From: Nepenthes gracilis
Taxonomy: Eukaryota; Streptophyta; Magnoliopsida; Caryophyllales; Nepenthaceae
Assembly: GCA_033239525.1 (NCBI GenBank)
Contig: BSYO01000014.1
Coordinates: 18,212,021-18,276,020 of the forward strand
Reading direction: 5' to 3'
DNA length: 64,000 bases
Part shown: one piece after another, positions 22,032 through 33,344 of the stretch
How the letters are laid out: every line of letters starts with the position of its first letter
Position numbering within the stretch: the stretch's first letter is position 1
The notes under the pieces: generated by a model
The model's input: only the letters and a program-made list of their open reading frames with translations
Told to the model about the DNA's origin: nothing
The model's database searches: none
Position numbers and translations under genes: made by a program

Positions 22032-24004
22032 TTCAGTCAAGAGATAACTCAGGCAGCAGTGAATCAGCAAAAAGGGACAGCAATATAATTCAGTTGATAT
22101 GACTCCAGGGGCACGAGCAACTGCATATACTTAGAAGATAATTCAGCAACAGCACGGCAGCCTCCTCATCAGCGCAGCAGCTCATACACTAAGCCAAAAT
22201 AATTAAGGGGAAATTAGAAGAAAGCAGCTTATAAGCTGCTGAAGTAAGCAGCTCACGGTGGGGACAGCAGCAGCAAGAACAGTTGAAATCTCCAAGGAAA
22301 AAATGGTGACACAGGCAGCACAACCTCAACCAATAAATCAGCAACACAAGGCAGCATAATTAGAAGCCAAATTAGGTGATGATTCAGCACTAAACCAGGA
22401 CACTTGTTGAAATTAGGAGTTGATAAAGGATTTGCTGGCAAAAAGAGTGATGACTTAGCAATTTCTCTGATTGTCTATACAGGGGAACGTGAGAGAAGGA
22501 TAGAACAAAAAGAAAAAGAAGAGAAAGGAGAGAGAGGAAAGGACCGAGAGAGAGCAGAAGGTGGGAGGAAGGAGGAAAATTTAGCAACCGGTGCTCATTG
22601 GCAAGTGACCCTTAGCTACCTTCTTTTGTTAAATTTTTCTTGTTAATTTCGTTGAAGTATTGATTCATCCAATACTTCAATTTTTTAGTTTGGTATCTTA
22701 ACATTGCCATAGTATCATTTTATAACATGAAAAAATTCGAATTTAAGTAGAAAAATGGGCTGCTGGACATCAAGTGCTGAATCAAAAATTCGGCAACTCG
22801 ATAAACTAGCTACTAGAATTTGATTGAATCGGTCCCAATTTGGCCCAACCGGTGCCCAAGACGGCCAAGATATATAGTTCTAATGTTAAACTATTAAACC
22901 ATAGACCGGCTAGCAAACTTTCCTTGAACCGGTTCCTGAACCAGGTCCCCAAACATGAGACAGGAGCAGCAAGTTTACTCTTGCTGATGCAAAAATTGTA
23001 GATCAGGGAAATGGGCTGAACCGAATCCCATTTGGGCTGAACCAGCAGCCAAACTAGTTGAAGCATGTTAAGATAATATTGAAGTATTAACTTGTAAAAT
23101 CAGACCTGGATCAGTCACTAAACCGGGTGTGACGGAACGGATTTTTTTTTTTTGTCCTCAAAGCTTCCGTTAAACAGAAACACAATTGAAAACCCAATTA
23201 AACCAATTGGGTGCAACACAGGATCACAGATGTCATCTAGGACCCATATACTTTTAATTATAATAAGTATAGTGAAAGTTATTCTAACACTTGCGGAAGC
23301 ATTCATATTCATTCAAAGATATTTATTTCCGAGTACATAGCCAAAATGTTTAACCATAGAGGTCCATCAAGTCATTACAATAATATTTCTCCAAAATAAG
23401 CTTCCAAGGTCTTTAATCTTTCAGACAAGCTCTAATCACTCCAACCTCGTCAGCATAAGCTCTAAAACTTCATCTGGGAAAAAACATAAAACAAGTGAGT
23501 CGAGCCCAAAGAAGGTACATGCATATGAACAAGAAAAGTGATGCAAAATAATCATGTAATCGCGTAAATAGAACGAAAATCTAATGTACTCTAGCAAATA
23601 GAGAAATCATACTTTCACCATATTATACTTCAGAATCAGAAATCAATAGTAAGAAATCGGTGATCAGTAATCATTATAATCCAGAAAGCAAAATTAAACT
23701 TCTTTATTCAAAACAAGACAAAGAATCTGATTTTAATGGGTAAATCGCACAATAATAACGGTACATGACACGGTACGTAATGTAATGTAATCAAAACAAC
23801 GGTATTCCGAATGCAATGCATGTGAATGAAATGTGTAATCAGAATAAACGATATCCGACGCAACAAGATAAATAGTAATGTAATGTAATCGTAAGGGTAA
23901 CGGTATCTCAATCGTAATAGTATAGACCTGGCCAAAGATCCCCTACTAGCCGAAGGGCACATCGAGGATAGATCAGGTTCACCCACACAATCAAGGCCGA
24001 GAAT

Positions 24005-24160
24005 TGAAGTATCCCATCTCGAGGATCAATAGGGTGCCTCCCAAGAGGCAGGGCAGTGATATCCCATCTCAAGGGATCAACAGGTGCCTTCCAAGGCGGT
24101 GCCGGTAACAAAAGTATCCCATCTCGAGGGATCGATGCAGTGCCTCCCGAAGGTAGGCCG
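24005..24160. repeat. About 55-base tandem repeat in LTR-A
   Basis: Three copies of a unit starting TATCCCATCTC(G/A)AGG, followed by GGTGCCT(C/T)CC, lie near 24008, 24060 and 24115. Confidence 0.75.
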
Positions 24161-24369
24161 ATGACCAATCTGATCCTCCGTCCCACACCCAGAGGTAGGG
24201 CGGACTACAAATGACTCAATGGACAAAGTTATCCTCGATTACCACAGTAAGTTCTAAGGCCTCACCTAAGAACTTGCAGTAATCTCGATGGGCCTCGGGT
24301 CCCAAAATAACATAAGCAGAAATACTCCCTCTTAAAAGCCATTTTCAGAAAAACCGGACTTCATTTTCA

Positions 24370-25690
24370 GTTAGGGTGAAATTCATTTTGATTGCAAAAA
24401 CAGAGTCTGTGAGTGCTTTTTAACAAGTTAGGAGATCTTGGTTTCAAAAAGCGAGCTCTTTTTTGGACGGGTATTTTCAAAGGGACTGAGCTCTTTAACT
24501 GAGTACTTTTCACTGGAGTACTTTAAAAGCCGTAGTTTCATTTTCCTCAAGGGAAGGAGTGCTTTTCACCACTGACGGAGTGCTTTTCACCAACGGACGG
24601 TGTTCTTTTTACACAAAGGACGGAGTGCTTTTTATTAACGGATTTGAGTGCTTTTTTACTCAAAGGACGGAGCTTATTTTCTCAAAGTCGGAGTTTATTT
24701 TTAATACAAAGCTGGAGTTCATTTTACATTGAGGCCGGAGTTCCCTTTACATTAAGGCCGGAGTTCATTTTAAAGCCAGAGTTCTTTTTCCAACAAAAGG
24801 ACGGAGTTCTTCTTGACAGAAGGCAAAGTTCAAAAGCCGGAATTTATTTCCCTTTAAAGCTGGAGCTTACTCCCTTTAAAGCCGGAGTTATTTTATATTG
24901 AGCCGGAGTTCATTTCACATCAAGAGACGGAGCTCACTTTCTTATGTAAGTCGGAGCTCATTTCTTTATATTAAGGCGGAGTTCATTTCACATCAAGGCA
25001 CGGAGCTCACTTTCTTATGTAAGCCAGAGCTCATTTCTTTATATTAAGGCGGGAGTTCATTTCACATCAAGGGACGGAGTTCACTAAAGGTCGGAGTTCA
25101 TTTCACATTAAAGGATGGAGCTCACCTTCTTATGTAAGCCGGAGCTCATTTCTTTATATTAAGGCAGAGTTCATTTCACATCAAGGGACGGAGCTCATTT
25201 TCTTATGTAAGCCGGAGCTCAATTCTTTATTTTAAGGCGATAGTTCATTTCGCATCAAGGGACAGAGTTCATTAAAGCCGGAGTTCATTTCTCTTAAAGG
25301 ATGGCATTCATTAAAATCCAGAGTTCATTAAATGGACGGAATTCTTTTTACATTATGGCCGGAGCTCATTTTCTTTATTACGGCCGGAGTTCATTTTACA
25401 TTACAAGCCGGACTTCTATTTGGACGGAGTGCCTTTTGGACGGAGTGCCTTTTTACTCAAGGGGACGGAGTGCCTTTCCTTTAAATCGGGGGTGTAAATT
25501 CCTTCTTAAAAATTGGAGGTGCATTTCCTTTAAAACCGGAGTTCGTTTTCTTCTTAAAAGCCGGAGTTCTTTCTTTCATAAAGGCTGGAGTTCTTTTTAA
25601 GGACGGAGTTCTTTTTCTTAAGCGGACGGAGAACATTTTCCTTAAAAAGGACGAAGTTCTTTTTCTGAAACGGACGTAGTTCATTTTACA
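24370..25690. repeat. GGAGTTCATTT array in LTR-A
   Basis: More than thirty degenerate copies of a 20-40-base unit built on (G/C)CGGAG(T/C)TCATTT and GGACGGAGT. Higher-order units including TTATGTAAG recur near 24941, 25013, 25128 and 25201, spaced about 72 and 115 bases apart. Simple open frames in it (24644-24901, 25301-25600) are products of the repeat, not genes. A related GGACGGACTTCTTTT sub-array lies at 26360-26520. Confidence 0.85.
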
Positions 25691-28600
25691 TTGCAGAAGG
25701 TGGATATTCATGAACTTAAAAACAGAGTATACTTCAATATTCTCAAAACATGAGCTTAAAAGCAGAGCAGAGTATATTTGTAATATTCTTAAAGTATGAA
25801 TTTAGAAACAGAGCAGAATACACTTGCAATGGACTTAAAAAGGCGTCTGAGGTACACTTGCCTGACGGGCTGTCTCAAAATTCTTCCCTCTTTGCCTGAC
25901 AGTCGGTTTTTACCGTCTTGGAGCTCTCTCCTTCACTCCTTTCTCTCGGCTTATATTTTGCCCCAACTCCAATACTCGTTGCCGGAATTTTATAGAGGAT
26001 GGGTTAGATGAGGTAAGTGGGGCAAGTCATCCATTTCGGTACCTCCTTTCAGAGGATAGGTGGAAGCAAGTGGGTTAGGCTACTTACCGTGGTACTTTTT
26101 CTGAGAGTGTAATGAGGTAGCTTTTACCTACCCCATTTGGTTGAGGCCTATTGGGTTCTAACTAAATAATAAAGTTTGTCCTTTTTCTTTAGTTGCCATT
26201 AATTTATTTCTCCCAACTTTCCTAAGGCTTGGCCAATATAATACCCTCACCGGCCAAGTCAATTTCTTTTATTATTATTCCGGCCCATTATCTTCTCATC
26301 GCTTTGATTTTATTCTCCTTGCACCCATAATTCTACTCCGACTTTACCAACACACAAGGCCGGACTTGATTTCAGCTTGTGAAAGGTCGGACTGCTTTTA
26401 CACCAAGGGAGGACGGACTTCTTTTTCCTCACACAAGGCCGGACTGCTTTTACACTAAGGGGGGACGGACTTCTTTTACGCTAAAAGAAGACGGACTTCT
26501 TTTTCCTCACACAAAGGTCACTCCGGTCGTCAGGCCACTTCGGCCTTACTTCACACAATTCACTCCGGTCATTTCATGAAGTACTCCGGCCTTCAGTGGC
26601 TTCAAGAGACCAAAAAGGAAACTCCGGTCTCCAAGTGGCGCAAACCACTTCCGGTCCTTAAATCACTCTGGCATCATGGGACACAAAATCATTCCTCCTT
26701 TCATGAATCACTCCGGCCTCATGAAATCACTCCAGATTTCATCTTTATCAAAATACTCTAGTATTAAGTTCGGATATTTTCTTCCAATTTTTAGGATTTT
26801 TGATTTTGGGATCTCACACCGGGCCTCAAATCAGCAATTGATCCGGCCCCAGCATCCAAGCTAATGCAGAATCTAGTAGCCTAGGGAACATGAGCTGAAC
26901 CAACCCTGAACGAGATGAGCCTGTAGCTGGCTTGGCCAAGACATTAAGAACAAAGACTAAACTTTCAACCTATAAACCGATTGCCAAAAATATTCTGAAC
27001 CGGTCACTAAACTGGGCTCTTGAACAGTAACAAACTTAATAGAACAGCAACCATGCTAATGCTAAAGTTGTGGCGACTGAACCGGGCCTAAATTGGGCCA
27101 TAAACTGGCGGCCATATCATCCTAAGTGTCTTAAGGTAATATTGAAGTGTCGACCCATAAATTTGGACCCAAAATTATCATCGAACCGGTCCCACATACG
27201 GTAACAGAGCCAGCTAACATCCATACCGATGCTGAACCCGACAGTTTAGGAAAAATTGATTGAATCGGCAAAGTCATTAAGTATTAAGGTTAAACTGTCA
27301 ACCTATGAATTGGTGTCTAAAAATACCTTGAGCCAACCACTGAATTGAACCCTTAAACCGCAACAAAATCAGCCAAAGCATCTTGCTGATGCTGAAAATT
27401 ACAGCTTATGGAAATAAGTTCATCCGGCCCTTAAATCGGCCAAACCAGTAGCCAAATTAGCTTTAGTATGTTAAGATAATATTAAAGTATCAATATGTAA
27501 ATTTTGGCCCGCATTAGCCATCGAACCTGCCCCGAATTAGCCCCCAGACCTGCTAAACTCTCTTGTTGCTAATGTTAAATTTTGGGTTGCCGAAATCGAC
27601 TATTGAACTACCTCTGAACCAACCGTCAAACCGAATGTAAAATCCTTGCTAATGCAAAATTTTGGCCTGAGAAAATTACCCTAAACCAGCTTGTACAACT
27701 GGGTAAAGTTCTAGCCTGAACTGACCCTCTTCTAAACCGGTTGAAGTATGAGTTGTTGATGCTAAAATTAGAGTATAAAATTTATTTGGACTAGCTCTGA
27801 ACTGCGAAGCCACCATAATTTTAAGTTATAAAAAATAGTCCGAACTGGTCACTAAATTGAAACCTAAACCAACAGTCGAACTAATTAGATACATATTATA
27901 CGAATTTTAAAATTTCAACATATGCATAAGTTATTTTGAGACCATAATGCATATGAAATTTCGATATATGAAGACTCTAACATTTTACTGCATTTGAAAT
28001 ATTTAAATGTTAAGTTTCAGTCATATTTATGAAAATAGATGGAAGCTTTACACAATATTAATAAATATAACTATTTTCTTCCAGATTGAAGAAAATTCAG
28101 AATAAGTATCAGAACAAATGTAGAGTTTTCATTCCGAAAAGAAGTAAGAAATTGGACCAATGATTGATTAACATATAGTATATTTTGGCATACCTTAATA
28201 TATTGTACTGGAAGATTGTTGTCTGATTCTGTATCGCTATACAATTTTGCCCCGTTTACAAAAATTATATGTAGTACCAGCCATCTTGGGATGTAAAAGG
28301 AGGTTAGGCCTTAGAACTGTGTGGATTGAATACAATTTGCCCACCTCAGGTGTAAGATTAAATTAGGCCTTTGATTGTGTGGATCAAAAACAATACCAGT
28401 TTCGATCGACCACTTCTTTAACTAGTAAGGCTTATTGGTTTTGGTTTCTTAAAAAACCTAATGAAAGGAGTATTTCAGCATAGTTTAAAGAATAAGAAAG
28501 ATTAATACAAGAAATTAGAAAGAAGTTTGCATAAATATTCTGACAATGTTTTAAATTGTCATGTTCCATGTTGATCTCTATCTGTATTATTATGTTTTAA

Positions 28601-29139
28601 GTGAAATAAATACATGCTATTTGTCATATATTATACCTTAGCTGAATATTTGGCTTATTCATTTAATATTTTACTAACCCTTTAGATGACTCGTAAGAGT
28701 TCTTACCTGATGAGTAAGAGTAAAGAATAAAGGATGTAGAATATGTTTCTAAGGATATAATTTTGTTAGCGTGTGCAGTAGTTAGTCTTAATTTATCGCT
28801 GACCCTGGATGTAAACAATAAAGTGTAAAAGTATCCTGATGAATTTTATATGCTGTTTATAAATATATGATGAATTTGTTTTCAGTCGACAATTATGGTG
28901 TACTACTGCTAAATTATATATGATTGATTTAGTTGGAATCTTTTCTTATCACGGAGCTAACATTACATTATTGTTAGACGGATGTCAGAGTCACCGATAA
29001 TGTGACAATATATTTGAATCCTGTGTATGTTAAGAAAATTATAATCAAGTAATTACAAAAAAGTTCACGTCCATTTATGATATTGATGAATACGATTTGA
29101 ATAAGGTTAATGAAGGGTTAAGACGTGGTTCGTCACAGG

Positions 29140-29150
29140 TGGTATCTGAC
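29140..29150 (+). other. Primer binding site of RLG-2
   Basis: TGGTATCTGAC begins two bases after the LTR end CGTCACA. Its first seven bases match the methionine-tRNA complement, and the rest is diverged. Confidence 0.65.
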
Positions 29151-29163
29151 TGTTATCTGGTTT

Positions 29164-30055
29164 ATGGCAGAGATTTTAGAGCGAATGATGCAGGGATAGT
29201 GTAATCCCAAACCAGCCGTAGTTTCACCTCCAATAAACCCAAGAACAACGGCCTATGAGGAATTTGTTAACGAATGGGCATTAGAAATAACTGGAAACCC
29301 CGACCCCACAAAAGCCGAAGCTTGGATCAGAAGGATCGAGAAGATTTTTTCAATAATTTGCTATCCAGAAGGAGACAAAGTGACTTTCGCGACCTATAAG
29401 TTAGAAGGGGAGGTAGATCATTGTTGGGTCACGTAAAATATGACAATGGGAAGGTGGAAAATAAAGTTACCTGGGAGATGTTTAAAGAAGTCTTCCTAGA
29501 TAAATATTTTTCAAAAGTCTCTAGGAACAAAAGGAAGATGAGTTTACTCGACTGTGGTAGGGGAGTAGGTCAATAGCAGAATATGATGCTAAATTCTCAG
29601 AGTTGTCCCACTATGCACCATATATTATTTAGGATGAGATGGGTTAGGCAAGAAAGTTCCAGTCAGGGTTACGGGACGAGATTAGAAAGTAGTTGGAAAC
29701 CTTGAAGTTGTGGACTTATAGAGATGTCCTAGTTCGATCCTTGATTTTTAAGAAGGAACTTGAGAGGGAGTAGCTTTTCAAAAAGAAATCAGGAAGTTGA
29801 GGAAACTCAGCATCAGGTTCCAATTCGATATCTGGAGCGCCTGTAAAGAAGGCAAAAATGAAAGAGATGGGGAAGAAAAAAGTAGACTCATAGGTAGAAC
29901 TAAGTTCGCCGACACTAGAAGCCACAACGCCAATATGCTTGCAATGTGGGAAATGACATGGGAAGGCCCTGTTATGAGTCTACGAGGTACTGTTTTAACT
30001 GTGGCTAAACGGGTCACTTAATTAAAGACTGTTCAAAGCCAAAGAGGACCGAGAT
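29164..30055 (+). pseudogene. RLG-2 gag
   Basis: It starts MAEILERMMQG, followed by a stop. The retrotrans_gag core reads AEAWIRRIEKIFSIICYPEG and DKVTFATYKLEGEVDHCW (about 29316-29430). The zinc knuckle near 30000-30040 reads YCFNCG-stop-TGHLIKDC, with all four zinc ligands intact and a stop inside the loop. The equivalent minus-strand gag of RLG-3 (38530-39627) has the same start and core, so the two elements are close relatives. Several stops and at least one frameshift break the frame. Confidence 0.8.
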
Positions 30056-30089
30056 GAAGAAGCCCACCCTCCCGGGCAAAGCATTTGCG

Positions 30090-30560
30090 GTCACGATAAA
30101 GGAGGCAGAAGTGTCCCTAAATGTGGTCGAAGGTACTATTCTTATTTGTGACGTTTTGGCTCATGCATTGTTTGATTCAGGATCTACTCATTCATTTGTG
30201 TTTCCTCAATTTATATGACATCTTGCATCATCTCCACAAATTTTAGACTTTTTCTTGGTAGTGTCAATGCCTACGGGATTATTGGTCATTACCGATATCA
30301 TATACCCAAAATGCGTGGTAACAATTAATGGATTGAAATTAGCGGTGGACTTAATTTTATTGGATATGTGTGATTTCGACGTAATGTTAGGGATGGATTG
30401 ACTAGCAAATCATCATGTCAGTATAGATTGCTTCTATAAACGGGTTTATTTTACTATTCCGAAATGTGAACCATTTTATATCCAAGGAATCAAACGAAAG
30501 GAAATACTGGTATTGATTTCTACCATGCATGCTCAGCATTTGATCCAAAGTGGATATTAA
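30090..30560 (+). pseudogene. RLG-2 aspartic protease
   Basis: VSLNVVEGTILICDVLAHAL is followed by the catalytic FDSGSTHSFV at about 30171-30200 (D-S-G intact). A second conserved segment, DFDVMLGMD-stop-LA near 30380-30410, is the usual MLGMDWL with Trp changed to a stop. Then VSIDCFYKRVYF leads to RT. Confidence 0.8.
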
Positions 30561-30599
30561 GCTTATCTAGCTTACGCTAATATTATTAAATTTACAGTG

Positions 30600-32035
30600 T
30601 GCTGATTAAGGATATACCGATAATCTGTGAATTTGAAGACGTATTTTCTGAAAAATTGCTTGGTTTGCCACCACATCGAAAGATAGAATTTGAGATTGAG
30701 CTTGTACCAGGATCAAGTATAATTTCAAAAGCACTGTATAAAGTGGCGCCTGCTGAATTGAAGGAGTTAAAGTAGCAATTGCAAGAACTGCTAGATAAGG
30801 GCTTTATTAGATCAAATGTGTCTCCTTGGGGCGCACCGGTGTTATTTATAAAGAAGGACAGAACCTTGCGATTATGTGTTGATTATCATGAGTTGAATAT
30901 CACGATCAAGAACAAATATTTGTTGTCACGGATTATCGATTTATTCGATCAGCTGTAAGGAACCCAAGTATTCTCTAAGATTGATCTTCGTTCTGGACAT
31001 CATCAATTGAGGATCAAGTAGGAAGATGTGCCAAAGATTGCTTTTCAAACAAGGTACGATCACTAAGAGTTTTTGGTTATGTCGTTCAAATCGACTAATG
31101 CTCCCGCAACTTTTGTGGACCTGATGAATTGAGCATTTCAATCATATTTGGATAAATTTGTGGTCGTATTTATTGATGATATTCTAACCTATTCCAAAAG
31201 TTACGAGGAGCATAAGACATATCCGAAAATTACGCTCCAAGCTCTTTAGGAGAAGAAGTTGTACGCGAAACTGAAAAAATATGAGTTTTGACTTGAGGAG
31301 TTGACATTTTTAGGTATGTTATTACCGAAGAAGGTCTTTTAGTTGACTCAAACAAGGTTGAGGCGGTTATCGGTTGGAGCCAACCTACAACGGTAATTGA
31401 AGTTCGAAGTTTCTTGGGCATGACAAGTTACTATCGCAGATTCGTGGAGAATTTTTTTAGAATTGCTATACCTCTTACCCAGTTAACAATGAAGGAAGCT
31501 AAATTTGACTAGACGAAGAAATGTGAACAGAGCTTCCAAGAACTAAAGAATCGACTAATATCAGCTTCAATTTTGGCAATTCTGGAAGGAATGGGTGGAT
31601 TCATAGTTTATTGTGATATTTCTAATATTGGGTTAGGCTGTATTCTAATACAGCATGGAAAGGTCATAGCCTATGGATCATAGCAATTGAAGGTTCATAA
31701 GAAGAATTATCCAATTCATGACTTGGAACCAGTAGCAGTTGTATTTGCATTAAAAATTTGGGGACACTATTTTTATGGTAAGAAGTTCTTGGTATATTCA
31801 AACTATAAAAGTCTAAAATACTTATTTTTGTATAAGGAACTGAATATCAGGCAGAGATGATAGGTCGATTTTTTAAAGGATTATGACTGTGAGATCTAAT
31901 ATCAACCACGGAAGACCAATGTAGTAGTAGATGCCCTAAGCTATCGAGCGCGCTTTATAGCAAGGTTGCAAATTAAGGAGATGGAGATGTTAGAGAATAT
32001 GACACAATGTGATATCCAGTGGTATGTTAAGGGCA
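30600..32035 (+). pseudogene. RLG-2 reverse transcriptase and RNase H
   Basis: [14 protein letters not shown] and [12 protein letters not shown] lie near 30815-30900, then [32 protein letters not shown] replaces the usual MPFGLTNAP at about 31075. The catalytic VVVFIDDILTYSKSYEEHK is intact at 31160-31215. RNase H follows with GYYRRF-like and DLE..AVVFALKIW segments near 31720-31760 and NVVVDALSYRARF near 31918. Many stops sit at conserved Trp, Gln and Arg codons. Coding sequence stops at about 32038, where RLG-3 is inserted. Confidence 0.85.
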
Positions 32036-32045
32036 ACCGAATGAA

Positions 32046-32843
32046 CTTCTTGACCGGCTTAGATTTTCGGAATGAACTTTTTGGATAGTTTGGATTTTCG
32101 AAATGATAATTGCCAGAATAGACTTCTTGACCGATTTGGATTTTTAGAATGATAATTCCTGAAATAAAGTTTTTGGCCGGTATGGATTTCTAGAATGGTT
32201 AAATTGCTGGAATGGATTATTTGGCCGGTATGAATTTTTAAAATAATTAAATTGCCAGAATAGATTGTTTGGCCAATATGGATTTTCTGAAATGGTTTGA
32301 CCAATATGGATTTTCGGAATAGTTCGGCTGGTATGGATTTTCGGAATAGTTCGGCCGGTATGGATTTTCGAAATGGTTTGGTCAGTATTAATTTTCAGAA
32401 TGGTTTGACAAGTTTGGATTTTCGGAATGGTTTGACAGGTATGGATTTCTGGAATGGGTTGATTGGTATGAATTTCTGAAATGATTTGACCGGTATGGAT
32501 TTTCAAAATGGTAATTGCTTGAGTGGGTTACTTGCGTGTAAATTGCTGGAGTGGATATATTGCTGGAGTGAAGAAATGTTAGAGTGGATTGCTTGTGTGC
32601 AATTGGCAGAGTGAATTTACCGGAGTGGATTTTATTGGAATGGAATAATGTCGGAATGAATTACTTTTGGGGACTATCGAAGTGGTTGAGATGGCTAAGG
32701 ACGTTGCAGCAAAGGCAAAGGACATTGCTTGCTAATGGCCGAGGACGCTGTTATGTCTCGGGGTGAGCCTTTAGTCTCTAAGTTTTTTTTAATATAATTA
32801 GCATGTTTATCGAAATTATGAGATTTGAAATTTGGCCCTTACA
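32046..32843 (-). repeat. Truncated 3' LTR of RLG-3
   Basis: About 800 bases matching 41642-42474 of the 5' LTR, in the same orientation, with the same internal minisatellite. On the element strand it starts TGTAAGGGCCAAATTTC at 32843. The remaining 1.8 kb towards its 3' end is missing. Confidence 0.8.
32160..32520. repeat. 27-base minisatellite in the RLG-3 3' LTR
   Basis: Tandem units of the form GGTATGGATTTTCGGAATGG(T)TTG(G/A)CC. Because the unit is a multiple of three, both strands hold repetitive open stretches; these are not genes. The same array lies at 41880-42090 in the partner LTR. Confidence 0.9.
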
Positions 32844-32849
32844 AATTCT

Positions 32850-33344
32850 ATCCTCATTATAAAATTTCGTCATCAAAATTTGATTATCATTACGTATCTG
32901 AATGATGGGAAAGATGCAGGTACTTTTCTCAAATCTCATCTTCCCTTTCCTATGTAGCTTCTTCTTGTGTATGGTTCCCCCATAATATTTTCACCAATGG
33001 AATCGTTTTCGTTCGAAGGACTTGTTTTTTATATCCTAAAGTCTGAATAGGTTCCTCGACATATGTTAAGTCTTCCTGGATTATCAAAGACTTGTACTCA
33101 ATAATATGGGCTGGATCATAAATATATTTTTAGAGTATAGACATATGAAAAACATTGTTCACCTCCCCCATACTTGGTGGTAACGCCAAACAATAAGTTA
33201 CCTCACCAACTCTTTTTAGAATTTCAAAAGGCCCAATAAATCTTGGTTTCAACTTTCCTTTTACCTCGAATTGAGATACGCCTTTGGATGGTGGCACTTT
33301 TTAAGAATACATATTCTCCAATTTTAAATTTTAGATCCGATCTC
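32850..33344 (-). pseudogene. RLG-3 integrase C-terminal tail
   Basis: On the minus strand, FKIGEYVFLK (split from the core by LTR-B) leads to a decayed RGK.KLKPRFIGPFEI segment. Further on are GEVNNVFHMS-like and IPLVKILWGNHTQEEATWE-like boxes, then FDDEIL next to the 3' LTR. These are the standard post-integrase boxes of Tekay-like elements. Stops and shifts are present. Confidence 0.75.

Larger units (their letters stand above)
23128..26818 (-). mobile_element. Solo LTR-A (3.7 kb), inserted in the RLG-2 5' LTR
   Basis: It is bounded by exact CCGGG duplications (23123-23127 and 26819-26823), with termini TGTGAC...CTCACA. RLG-2 LTR sequence resumes immediately on each side, matching the uninterrupted 3' copy near 44150. 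I found no gag or pol inside, so this is an LTR left by recombination between a pair. Antisense landmarks (AAGTGAGTCGAGCCC near 23492; the end reads TGTGAGATCCC on the minus strand) suggest it is oriented on the minus strand. It contains three sub-repeat arrays. Confidence 0.85.
16381..29137 (+). repeat. 5' LTR of RLG-2, split by RLC and solo LTR-A
   Basis: The LTR is present as 16381-16764, 22037-23127 and 26824-29137, about 3.8 kb in total. These align in order with the 3' LTR at 43279-46494. The 5' copy carries about 620 bases (near 22290-22905) that the 3' copy lacks. A purine-rich block lies at 22488-22580. From about 22860 onward there is a degenerate array of roughly 180-base units (see findings). 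Confidence 0.85.

Noticed and set aside
24644..24901. Open frames with repetitive peptides in LTR-A (also 25301-25600)
   Set aside because: They are produced by the GGAGTTCATTT tandem array and start or stop with the repeats.
32144..32506. Minus-strand repeat protein of 120 codons (IHTGQTI-like)
   Set aside because: It is an artefact of a 27-base minisatellite that is a multiple of three; the opposite strand is equally open.
32160..32520. CRISPR-like regular repeats
   Set aside because: The units are contiguous with no unique spacers, and the context is a plant LTR.
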